Origin: Bin87 sp965222895
Lineage (GTDB): Bacteria; Chloroflexota; Dehalococcoidia; Lucifugimonadales; UBA3495
Length of the DNA stretch: 64,000 nucleotides
Assembly (NCBI GenBank): GCA_965222895.1
Contig: CBDCVB010000002.1
Span: 2,337,347-2,401,346 of the forward strand
Reading direction: 5' to 3'
Notes under the pieces: model-generated
Databases searched by the model: none
Seen by the model: the letters and a program-made list of their open reading frames with translations, nothing else
What the model was told of the DNA's origin: nothing
Part shown: piece by piece, positions 53,939-62,079 of the stretch
How the letters are laid out: every line of letters begins with the position of its first letter
How positions within the stretch are numbered: position 1 is the first letter of the stretch
Position numbers and translations under genes: made by a program

Positions 53939-55360
53939 ATGCACTACACCAATCATCAACCCACCCCCGTGTTTTCATCCGATGGCCAACCGCTCATGCC
54001 CACGCACCCAGCCAAGGCCCGCCAGCTCATGCAGAAGGGCCGTGCCGTGCCGCACCACGTCAAGGGACTGTTCGGCATCCGTCTCCTCGACCGCACCCGT
54101 GCGCAGTCGGTAGTACAAGACATTGCCATCAACATCGACCCCGGCTCACAGACCACCGGCATCGCGGTCGTAACCGACGACGAGGACCGCCAACGCACCG
54201 TCCTCGCGGCCCTAGAGATCAAGCACCGAGTTTTCACCATCAAGGCCACACTCACCAAGCGGCGTAGTTTCCGCCGCAACCGACGAGGACGACTCCGCTA
54301 CCGCGCCCCGCGCTTCGACAACCGACGACGCAAGCTGGGCACGTTACCGCCCTCCGTCGACAGCCTTCGCATCGACACCATGCGGGTAGTCAGTATCCTC
54401 CAACAGATGTATCCCATCAGCAACATCCGGATGGAACGCAACAAGTTCGACCCCCAACTGATGATGAACCCCAACATCCGAGGCGTCGAGTACCAGCGCG
54501 GCACCTTGTTCGGCTGGCAGATCAGAGCCTACATCCTCGAACGCGACAACAACCGTTGCGTCTATTGCCGACGCCGCAACGTCCGACTGGAACTCGACCA
54601 CGTGCGCCCCAGCGCCACCGGGTCGAACCGGGTCGACAACCTGGTCGCCTGCTGCCGCGACTGCAACGTCCGCAAGGACAACCAACCAATCGAACAGTTC
54701 CTTGCCGACCAGCCGGAGTTGCTCAAACGAATACTTGAACGAACACAACGCTCAGCCCTGGCATCCGCCGCGCACATGAACGCCGTGCTGCCAGCCCTGA
54801 TCAGAGACCTGCGCGCCACCGGCCTGCCTCTGCAACTCACCGACGCCGCGTCGGTATCCTGGGCACGCCAGCAACTCAACGTCCGCAAGACTCACTGCTA
54901 CGACGCGGCCCTGCCGGGCCGGGACTTCCAGACCATCGCAAGCCTGCCCAGCAAGGTGCTGGCGCTGCGCCCCGTCAACGGCCGCTCCAGGCAGAAAGCC
55001 AACGTCGACCGCCACGGCACTCCGGTAGGAAAACCCTTCCGCAACCAGCAGAGAATGCCCAAGCATCTGAGGCAACACCGCCCTGCGGCTGGACACTCCG
55101 ACCGACACCAACGCTACGGTCACCTGAACATCGGCACCGGCGACACCATCGTCCTCGACCACAAGGCGGGCCGATCCATAGGCCGAGCCGTCATCAAAGT
55201 CAGAGGCACCCGCATTGCGGTAGAAAAACACAGCGCAAAAATCGCCAACGCCCGAATCATCGCCAGGAATCCACGACACCGCATCCGCTGGACCGCGCCA
55301 TCCCAGCAGGGACATCACGACCCAGACGCCGTTACACTTTCCACAGTCACAACCGCCTGA
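53939..55360 (+). CDS. iscB: IscB RNA-guided nuclease 2
   Basis: 473 residues from ATG 53939 (upstream TTG/ATG at 53894/53903 would lie in the RNA region). PLMP region (FSSDGQPLMPTHPAKARQL), RuvC-I INIDPGSQTTGIA, bridge RRSFRRNRRGRLRYR, RuvC-II IRMERNKFDPQLM, HNH CVYCRRRN...LELDHVRPSATG...LVACCRDCN, RuvC-III KTHCYDAAL. All catalytic residues present. Only moderately similar to IscB 1, so it arrived separately. Confidence 0.92.
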   Translation: MHYTNHQPTPVFSSDGQPLMPTHPAKARQLMQKGRAVPHHVKGLFGIRLLDRTRAQSVVQDIAINIDPGSQTTGIAVVTDDEDRQRTVLAALEIKHRVFTIKATLTKRRSFRRNRRGRLRYRAPRFDNRRRKLGTLPPSVDSLRIDTMRVVSILQQMYPISNIRMERNKFDPQLMMNPNIRGVEYQRGTLFGWQIRAYILERDNNRCVYCRRRNVRLELDHVRPSATGSNRVDNLVACCRDCNVRKDNQPIEQFLADQPELLKRILERTQRSALASAAHMNAVLPALIRDLRATGLPLQLTDAASVSWARQQLNVRKTHCYDAALPGRDFQTIASLPSKVLALRPVNGRSRQKANVDRHGTPVGKPFRNQQRMPKHLRQHRPAAGHSDRHQRYGHLNIGTGDTIVLDHKAGRSIGRAVIKVRGTRIAVEKHSAKIANARIIARNPRHRIRWTAPSQQGHHDPDAVTLSTVTTA

Positions 55361-55446
55361 CGCAGCTCGAAATCGTAACACACGCCAAGGCCAACCGAGC
55401 ACGGTGCCCCTACTTGAACAATCCTACTATCACAGGAGAATGCCTG

Positions 55447-55956
55447 ATGCTCACTATCGTGACCACGCCTCGGCGAGTCGCGCTCATATCACCCTACCTC
55501 CCCCGCATGGTGGAACGAGCACGACAGTTGGACGGTTCGTGGTCCAAGAACTTCCTGGCCTGGATATTCCGGCCCAGTGCTGCACAGGCAATACAAAAGG
55601 CGGCACGCCGCCATTACCAGCAAAATCCCGACTCGCTACACCTAGCCGACCACACTGCCGAGTACGACACAATAGCCCAGCTGGCGTTGGACACCCGACA
55701 TCCCGAAAACGCCACCGCGGCCGACATACGCGCCCGAGAACGCACCCTGCCGATTGGGATGCTCCTTTATACCAGCCACGAAGCGCAGGCCCACAACGAA
55801 CGTTGGCAATTCCAAGATGGTTCCGCTTTGATACGCTGCGACGGCGAGATATTCCTCGGAATACATCCGTCCAGGCCGGAATTCACGGCCAATCCCTACG
55901 CTACCCTTTACCAGTCAGATCATATGCACCTAGTAAAACCACTCGAGCAGGAGTAA
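55447..55956 (+). CDS. unknown protein
   Basis: 169 residues. ATG 55447 is chosen because GGAG precedes it and because it overlaps the ancestral stop of the 52931 gene; the frame's upstream start at 55414 is inside the IscB element. The C-terminal part (RWQFQDGSALIRCDGEIFLGIHP) is beta-rich. Ends 9 bp before the clamp gene. Confidence 0.55.
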   Translation: MLTIVTTPRRVALISPYLPRMVERARQLDGSWSKNFLAWIFRPSAAQAIQKAARRHYQQNPDSLHLADHTAEYDTIAQLALDTRHPENATAADIRARERTLPIGMLLYTSHEAQAHNERWQFQDGSALIRCDGEIFLGIHPSRPEFTANPYATLYQSDHMHLVKPLEQE

Positions 55957-55965
55957 ACCGACAAA

Positions 55966-57147
55966 ATGGACCTTAACTGCACTCGCGAAGACCTCGTCAA
56001 CCTCATCAAGCCCGTCGTACGCGCCATCCCGTCCCGAGCCGTGATGCCAGCCGACCCGTGGCTACTCATCGCCGCCGAGGACGACCACCTACGCATCACA
56101 GGTGGCAACACAGACTGCCAGATAACGGCCAAAATCGAGGCCAACTGCAACGCCAACGGAATCGTTGCCGTGGACTCGAAGCCCTTCATCGAGCTTATGT
56201 CCAACCTCTCAGCACCCGAGGTCAGCTTCAAGTTCGTGCAACAGGTGTCTCCCAAAGATGCTACCTCAGACCACCACCTGGGCATCCTCAGCCTGGAAGC
56301 CGGCGATGCGTTGTCTTACTTCAACACCATGAATCACCACGATTTCACGGTGCGGCCCAAAGCCCCCGCCGCCGACGACTCCAACTCCATCACCGTGGAC
56401 GGCGCCGCTCTGGACGAGGCTCTGCAACGCATACTCATCACCGCTACCTACAACCAGGAACGTCCCAATCTCTACGGCGCCAACCTCTGCGTACGCAACG
56501 GCGCCTTGGTACTGGCATCTTCAGATTCCCTGCGGCTCACCGTGTGCCGCGTCCCTATGCTGAACGACGGCCCCGACGATTGGGACATCACCGTTCCGGC
56601 CCACAGCCTGCGCCACATCAAGAACATTCTGCGCTCACAGCCTGCCACCCTCATCCTTTCCGATAACAGCGCCACTCTCACGTTCCATTGCGGTGAATTC
56701 GAGCTTACCACCGCCCTGATTGCAGCCAGCTACGCCGACTGGGAATCCATTCCCACCGAAGTCTACAAATGGTCCTTCCTCATCGAACCCCAAGACCTCC
56801 AGCAGCTGGTCGCATCCGCCACCGCATTCAGCCACCACACAACGGCTGCGCTGCGGTTCAGCCCCGCGTCCGTAGCAGATGGCGACGACCCGAACCGCAT
56901 CTACACCCAATGCGAACACCAAGAGATTGGCAGCATCGACAATAGCGCACCCATTTCCAGCCTCATCGGCAACCCCGACATCGTGGACATAAACTACAAC
57001 TTCATCCGCGACGTAACGCGCATGAAACTCAACCACACCGTCAAACTCTCCATGCCGGACCTCAACTCCGCCATCAACATCAATATGCCGGATAACCCCA
57101 ACTTCTTCCACATCATGGCGCCACTGCTGCAAACTCGCCACAGTTGA
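55966..57147 (+). CDS. dnaN: DNA polymerase III beta sliding clamp
   Basis: 393 residues, slightly longer than the usual ~370. Three clamp repeats: LVNLIKPVVRAIPSRAVMPADPWLLIAAEDDHLRITGGNTDCQI, then IAVDSKPFIELM, the middle domain (NLYGANLCVRNGALVLASSDSLRLTVCRV) and the C-terminal MAPLLQTR, equivalent to the MP(V/M)R end. An element-borne clamp suggests its own replisome or a decoy for host factors. No polymerase gene in the window. Confidence 0.88.
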   Translation: MDLNCTREDLVNLIKPVVRAIPSRAVMPADPWLLIAAEDDHLRITGGNTDCQITAKIEANCNANGIVAVDSKPFIELMSNLSAPEVSFKFVQQVSPKDATSDHHLGILSLEAGDALSYFNTMNHHDFTVRPKAPAADDSNSITVDGAALDEALQRILITATYNQERPNLYGANLCVRNGALVLASSDSLRLTVCRVPMLNDGPDDWDITVPAHSLRHIKNILRSQPATLILSDNSATLTFHCGEFELTTALIAASYADWESIPTEVYKWSFLIEPQDLQQLVASATAFSHHTTAALRFSPASVADGDDPNRIYTQCEHQEIGSIDNSAPISSLIGNPDIVDINYNFIRDVTRMKLNHTVKLSMPDLNSAININMPDNPNFFHIMAPLLQTRHS

Positions 57148-57177
57148 GCCGCCCGCATCCAGCGCCAACACCATCCA

Positions 57178-57200
57178 GGCCGGACGTACGACGTCCGGCC
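57178..57200 (+). terminator. hairpin terminator after dnaN
   Basis: A perfect 10-bp stem GGCCGGACGT-acg-ACGTCCGGCC, followed by TTCCGTTT. The T-run is weak. Confidence 0.6.
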
Positions 57201-57263
57201 TTCCGTTTGACGACACACAACGCTCAAAACCCAAGCCGCGCTTCATTAGACACAATCAGCGTC

Positions 57264-57839
57264 ATGGAGACGCTCCCCGAACTAGAACATATCGCCGACT
57301 ACATCCGGCGCACTCCCGAACGATGCGCAGACCGGCACTTGGGCGCCTACGAGACCGCCTACCACCTCCAGGCAACGCTGGAGGCCGAGATCTCAGCAGA
57401 CCACCCATACCGACACTACCTGTTCCTGCTCGCCACCAGGTATCGGGCGCTTACGCAGGACCTCATCGCACAACGCGGCTACGGACTCCTCGAATCCTTC
57501 AACCTGTACTGCGATGCCGTCGAAGTCATACGACGTCTGGAAAAAATACACGTCCACCACCGTGTGGACGTACCACGCATCCTGGACTGGCGCCAAGACC
57601 AGCGGTCCATCCAGCTTGCGCTGGACGCGTCTCCGCGGAGACGCAACATGCTTTACCTCAAAGTCATGCAGGAACAGCCGCCCATTGACGGCAACATACT
57701 TCACCAAACCCGTCGTCACCTAGCTCACGTCGCAAGATTGCTCTTCGACGACTTACCACACAATACCGCCACCTACGTCGCGTACATAGAATTCACAATC
57801 GACGCGCAGGCGGCCATCGGCGCAACAACGCCCGATTGA
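57264..57839 (+). CDS. unknown helical protein
   Basis: 191 residues, ATG 57264. All helical (LLATRYRALTQDLIAQ, VEVIRRLEKIHVHHRV). TCAAAAC at 57225 with TAGACACAAT downstream may be a weak relative of the shared promoter. No family recognised. Confidence 0.5.
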   Translation: METLPELEHIADYIRRTPERCADRHLGAYETAYHLQATLEAEISADHPYRHYLFLLATRYRALTQDLIAQRGYGLLESFNLYCDAVEVIRRLEKIHVHHRVDVPRILDWRQDQRSIQLALDASPRRRNMLYLKVMQEQPPIDGNILHQTRRHLAHVARLLFDDLPHNTATYVAYIEFTIDAQAAIGATTPD

Positions 57840-58001
57840 TGCACCGACCAACCCGCAGACGGCGCCGGCCCGACTGTCCATAACCCATCACAAATTCCGA
57901 CGACACCCGCCAGCCATGAACTCCTTTTCCAATACGCGGGCAACGCATCCACCGCCCATCGCGCTCACCGATTTTAACAACGCGACACATCAAGGGTATC
58001 A

Positions 58002-58367
58002 ATGACTCCAACCATCGAGCCAGTTGTCACCGAGATATTACGACTGCATCACCTGCACCACCGCCCCATCGAAATCAAGATAGGCGCCGACCACACGGCT
58101 ATATCGGTATCTCCGCCCCAAACTCGACTCTTCATATTGCACCGCCAGTCACCACGCGGCGCCAAGATGGTGTACGCCGCGGTCCAACAGTTCATCGGCC
58201 CACCCGGCATGAACGCCACCTATGTGAACAACACCTCCGGCAACCCAATCGTTGAAGTACTCGCCACCACAGACCACAACGCCCTCACGGAACACATACA
58301 CCATGGCGAGTTCACGGCACACCAAGTCGGTACTCCACCCCAACCATGCAGCCGGCATCACCCGTAA
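58002..58367 (+). CDS. small unknown protein
   Basis: 121 residues, ATG 58002. N-terminal alpha/beta (PIEIKIGADHTAISVSPPQTRLFIL), then GAKMVYAAVQQFIGPPGMNATYVNN. It overlaps the next ORF by 22 nt. Confidence 0.45.
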   Translation: MTPTIEPVVTEILRLHHLHHRPIEIKIGADHTAISVSPPQTRLFILHRQSPRGAKMVYAAVQQFIGPPGMNATYVNNTSGNPIVEVLATTDHNALTEHIHHGEFTAHQVGTPPQPCSRHHP

Positions 58368-59254
58368 TGCGGGAATTTTTCACACTTTACGCCGTGTTCG
58401 AGCACGAACCAGATGCCGAGCACATTCCCGACATCCAGCGCAAACTCGAAGACATGGCCCACATCACGGCCGCCAACTACATCACCGCAGACACCCACAC
58501 CTGGCCCGGGTAAAAATGGCCCGACCCTAGCCTGGAGAAGTTGCGCCAACAACTCGCACCACACGAGTCGCCCAAAAACCCAGCCGACCCCCTCCACACC
58601 GCGCTGGCAGCCATGCCGCAACCATCCGGATCTCTGGCCCACAACCCACCCAACTCCCCGCCGCATACCGCTGGACAGCTCACCGACGAGCTCAGCTCCC
58701 TGTTTTCGGAAACCCAGATGCACTTCATGAATCACTACCTCCGTGAACGCTCCACCAGACGCATCAGCTTTCCAGCACCACGCCCGAGCCACGTCCCCAT
58801 CATCGGATTCCTCTCAGCACGCGTCCAGGAACTGGACGACTCCATCACCCACTACTACTCGAAGCCGCTCATGGACCCCTCCGACGCTGCACCACACCGG
58901 CCTCCATTCCGCCAAGTTGCCGCAATAGTCCTCAACTTCGTCATCCACCACCGTACGCCAGATCGCACGGAGAACATCTCCATCCCGTCACCCATATATC
59001 TCGACCAGTCAGCCGATTACCAAACCGTCCTCATGTCCCAGGATGACACCCTGGACGACGAGCTGCTGGACCTTTTCCTGAACCGGCTACATCCGCTCCA
59101 AGACGAAAGCGATGCGGAATTCGACTTCCTCAACACCACACCCACAGAGTGGCACCAACGTTACATCACGGAATCAATCCAGCTTGGACAGCACCAGGCC
59201 ACCGAGAACCTGATACGCCACATTTCGTTGATCACACAGGCCATCACCAAATGA
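58346..59254 (+). pseudogene. unknown gene with an in-frame TAA
   Basis: ATG 58346 opens a 55-codon frame (MQPASPVMREFFTLYAVFEHEP ... THTWPG) ending at TAA 58511. The same frame then runs on without a break (KWPDPSLEKLRQQLAPHE ...) to 59254, another 247 codons. The only start for the second part is TTG 58541 with a ribosome site too close. A nonsense change in one gene of about 300 residues is the simplest view; two genes remain possible. The larger part has helical segments and an acidic end. Family unknown. Confidence 0.5.
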
Positions 59255-59789
59255 CTTGGTATCACTACCACGCCGACCACGGCGGTGGACACCAGAGCCA
59301 GACCGAGGAATATATCTTCCATGAGGAAACCATCGAGCCCGATGCAGCCGAAGACTACTGGCAGGACTCGGCTGAGATGAAGCGCATCAACAACGCCCGC
59401 GGCACCGTCACGCAGATGGCACACCTACCCGCAGACGTCCAACAAAATCTGACCCGCATTTGGACTAACAAACGCAACCACGCCAACACGATGCTACAGC
59501 GTATCGCCGAAATGCCCACCACCAAGGACACCCAAACATTGCTGCTGAAGTTCAGGTACTCACTGCACCAGACTCCACCAACGCCCAGAAACTCATCGCC
59601 CAAGGCCGCATTGCCATCAGTCTCACGCGAGCCGGCGTACCCCCCGAACTCCACATTCCGGCAGCCGCCGAGGCCGAATTCCGTTACGCCTTCCCCAAGG
59701 AAAACCAACGCGCCGTGGCCAGAGCCACGAACCGCTCCACACCCATCCTCCGTGTCACCCAGCCTCGCACCGCCCCTAAACGAAAATAA
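59251..59789 (+). pseudogene. unknown gene with a frameshift near 59540
   Basis: ATG 59251 overlaps the previous stop (ATGA). The first ~95 codons read well (YHYHADHGGGHQSQTEEYIF ... RIWTNKRNHANTML). Near 59540 (TTGCTGCTG) the coding look moves to another frame: AAEVQVLTAPDST, KLIAQGRIAISLTRAGVPPELH, YAFPKENQRAVARATN, with a stop at 59787. The original frame, open to 60000, becomes Pro/Arg-rich and overlaps the methyltransferase gene. Sequence error or true mutation. Confidence 0.55.
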
Positions 59790-59860
59790 CCCACCGCGCC
59801 GCCAACAACCCCCGCATCTTGCCAAAGCACCAACACATCCCACCACTCCCACGGAGCACA

Positions 59861-60946
59861 ATGTCTCGCCACGCCCAAGAAATACACCAACCATACTTGT
59901 TCGCCTCACACCGGCCTCCCCCACCCCTGAACCCAGCGGACCAAAGGTTCACCTTCATAGACCTGTTCGCTGGAATCGGCGGCTTCAGGTTTGGCTTTGA
60001 GCCCACAGGCGGCGCCTGCGTATGGAGTTGCGAGATAAACCCTTACGCACGCCGCACCTACAGCTGCAACCACCACGTGCTCGAGTCCGACATATTCCCC
60101 GACATCCGCTACGCAAACGCCATCACGGACGTGCCCGACCATGATGTGCTCATCGCCGGCTTCCCTTGCCAGCCGTTCAGCAAGGCTGGCGTCTCCAAGA
60201 GCAACTCCATGCACCACCCTCACGGCTTTGCGGACAAAACCCGCGGCACCCTCTTCTTCGAGATCATCCGCATCCTGGCCGAGCATCGGCCCACCGCCTT
60301 CCTGCTGGAAAACGTGCCCAACTTGTTGAACCACGACCAGGGCCGCACCTTCGCCACCATCATGTACCTGCTCGCCGAGGAGCTCGGCTACCACGTCAGC
60401 CATCGCATCATCGATGCACGACCCTGGGTGCCCCAGAAACGCCGACGCATCTTCATCGCCGGACACCGACGCGCCGACACCCCCACACTGGACGACATCC
60501 AGCTCCCGCCCCAAGCCAGCGCACCCAACCTCGCGGACATCCTGCATCCAGAAGACGGCACCGAAGCCGCCGAACATCCCTACACTTCCGGCAACAACGC
60601 TACCGTCTCCCAGAAGTACACTCTGGGACTGAAAACGTGGGAAACACTCACCCGCCACCGTCTGCGGCATGAAAGCGCCGGCAACGGGTTCGGCTACACG
60701 ATTGCAGCCTTGGACCAGCCCGCACGCACCCTCACGGCGCGTTACGCCAAGGATGGCCAGGAGATACTCATCTCTCAAAAAGACCGGCTTCCCCGCCGGC
60801 TGACTCCCCGAGAGTGCAGCCGGCTGATGGGGATGCCAGAACTCATCATCCCAGCTTCCGTCTCCGACACACAGGCGTATCGACAACTCGGCAACTCGGT
60901 CGTGCCGCCACTCGTCACCACCATAGCCTCCTACCTCACCAGCTGA
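59861..60946 (+). CDS. dcm-like: C5-cytosine DNA methyltransferase
   Basis: 361 residues, ATG 59861, CGGAG 4 nt upstream. Motifs in order: FIDLFAGIGGFRFGFE (I), CEINPYARRTY (II), GFPCQPFSKAG (IV, catalytic Cys), LLENVPNLLNHD (VI), QKRRRIFIAG (VIII), target-recognition region, RLTPRECSRLMGMP (IX), QLGNSVVPPL (X). No partner restriction enzyme adjacent; may protect the element from host restriction. Confidence 0.95.
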   Translation: MSRHAQEIHQPYLFASHRPPPPLNPADQRFTFIDLFAGIGGFRFGFEPTGGACVWSCEINPYARRTYSCNHHVLESDIFPDIRYANAITDVPDHDVLIAGFPCQPFSKAGVSKSNSMHHPHGFADKTRGTLFFEIIRILAEHRPTAFLLENVPNLLNHDQGRTFATIMYLLAEELGYHVSHRIIDARPWVPQKRRRIFIAGHRRADTPTLDDIQLPPQASAPNLADILHPEDGTEAAEHPYTSGNNATVSQKYTLGLKTWETLTRHRLRHESAGNGFGYTIAALDQPARTLTARYAKDGQEILISQKDRLPRRLTPRECSRLMGMPELIIPASVSDTQAYRQLGNSVVPPLVTTIASYLTS

Positions 60947-60995
60947 ACATAACCTCCACCTGCATCCGCTCACACGCTTCAACCAAGGACTTCAC

Positions 60996-61568
60996 ATGAG
61001 TACCAACGACCCACATGACCTCATCCGTCGCAGCCGTCATTACCTTGGCCAAGCCGCTTTGAATATGCTCATCTACCCCGAAGACCTGGGCAAGATAGAC
61101 CGCAACATCGAACGCGCCGTCGAGTTCGCCAAACAGTTTCGCAACTCCTTCGATAATTCCGTGATGCCAGACGAATGGCAGCGCCTCACCAACGAGGGCC
61201 GCATCATCAAGCTGCAGCGTGCCCAGATCGACTCGTCCGTAGCAGCCGTACCGCCGCTGCAATCCGTGGTTCCGGTTATTCCGCCACAAGCCGCCGCAAC
61301 CGAACCAGAGCCGCCGGGTACGGACCCAGCATCGCCGGATGAGGCCACCTCCATCTGGGAACCAACCCCCGACAACCTGGGCTACGTCGCGTTGCTTGGC
61401 GACACCGTCTATACCGTGCACACCACCGGCAACCCACGAGCGTGGGCCTGGGGCATCGGCGACGGATACCAAACCGAATGGCAGGAAGCACGCTTCCCAA
61501 CCGAGGAACTCGCCCGTAACGCCGTCATCCAACACTACAACGAGTCCACCCAAGACTCCACCACCTGA
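60996..61568 (+). CDS. unknown protein
   Basis: 190 residues, ATG 60996. Helical N-terminal domain (IDRNIERAVEFAKQFRN), Pro-rich linker (~90-115), and a C-terminal beta domain (GYVALLGDTVYTVHTTG, WAWGIGDGYQTEWQEARF). No family recognised. Confidence 0.5.
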   Translation: MSTNDPHDLIRRSRHYLGQAALNMLIYPEDLGKIDRNIERAVEFAKQFRNSFDNSVMPDEWQRLTNEGRIIKLQRAQIDSSVAAVPPLQSVVPVIPPQAAATEPEPPGTDPASPDEATSIWEPTPDNLGYVALLGDTVYTVHTTGNPRAWAWGIGDGYQTEWQEARFPTEELARNAVIQHYNESTQDSTT

Positions 61569-61616
61569 CGGCGCCACACCTGGCTCAATCAACCGGGCAA
61601 CAAACCAAATGCGAAA

Positions 61617-61706
61617 TACCTCGCAGCCTCGGGGCTGGCGAGCCCGTTCTGGAGACCGCCGCTCGCCAGCCCCCTGCCCATCTACAACACTCGCGAGGTA
61701 CCGACC
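61617..61706 (+). promoter_or_regulatory. leader hairpin that hides a ribosome binding site
   Basis: Outer arms TACCTCGC (61617-61624) and GCGAGGTA (61693-61700) pair perfectly, enclosing a 13-bp perfect stem GGGGCTGGCGAGC/GCTCGCCAGCCCC (61631-61643, 61661-61673). GCGAGG is the only purine-rich ribosome site before ATG 61707, so the closed form would block translation. Confidence 0.55.
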
Positions 61707-62039
61707 ATGACGACAACCACCAAAATCGAGGCTACCTTACCAGGATCACACTGCCATATCTGCCACGGCTCCACCTGGCAGATTTCCAAGCAGGTATTTG
61801 AGAAGTCTTTCAGCATACACACCGATGTGGAGGTAACCTGCACCCGTTGCAACTACACCGAGTTAAGGCACTTCGAGTTCCACCAATTCAAGATGCTGGA
61901 AACGACCAGTAAACATCTGCACCTGCTGTCCACCAAGCTGGCCACAATCACGCGCACCTGCTTCTCCGCGATTCTACGACAGTACGCCGCCTCCTTTCCG
62001 CCGGAATCGGTACCCATCCAGTACATCCGACCGACCTGA
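61707..62039 (+). CDS. small zinc-ribbon protein
   Basis: 110 residues, ATG 61707. HCHICHGSTW and VEVTCTRCNYTELRHFEF give a C2-C2 ribbon, then a helical tail. The C-terminal ribbon half resembles the end of the 23660-24307 protein (VTCTRCNVTTEHFDL). Translation probably controlled by the leader hairpin. Confidence 0.55.
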   Translation: MTTTTKIEATLPGSHCHICHGSTWQISKQVFEKSFSIHTDVEVTCTRCNYTELRHFEFHQFKMLETTSKHLHLLSTKLATITRTCFSAILRQYAASFPPESVPIQYIRPT

Positions 62040-62079
62040 GCAGCCACCCTCATCACCAACTTGACGCTGGAGTAAACCA

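Larger units (their letters stand above)
53639..55426 (+). mobile_element. IscB element 2: perfect terminal repeats and 9-bp duplication
   Basis: Ends TAGGATTGTTCAAGTAGG (53639-53656) and its perfect inverse CCTACTTGAACAATCCTA (55409-55426), flanked by direct repeats CTATCACAG (53630-53638, 55427-55435). 1,788 bp. Only gene: iscB. Excision restores the gene overlap described for 52931 and the GGAG site of 55447. Such ends are typical of DDE transposons and not of IS200/IS605-type elements. Confidence 0.9.

Noticed and set aside
59540..60000. Continuation of the 59251 frame to base 60000.
   Set aside because: Pro/Arg/Ser-rich reading overlapping the methyltransferase start by 140 bp; the neighbouring frame to 59789 has the coding look.
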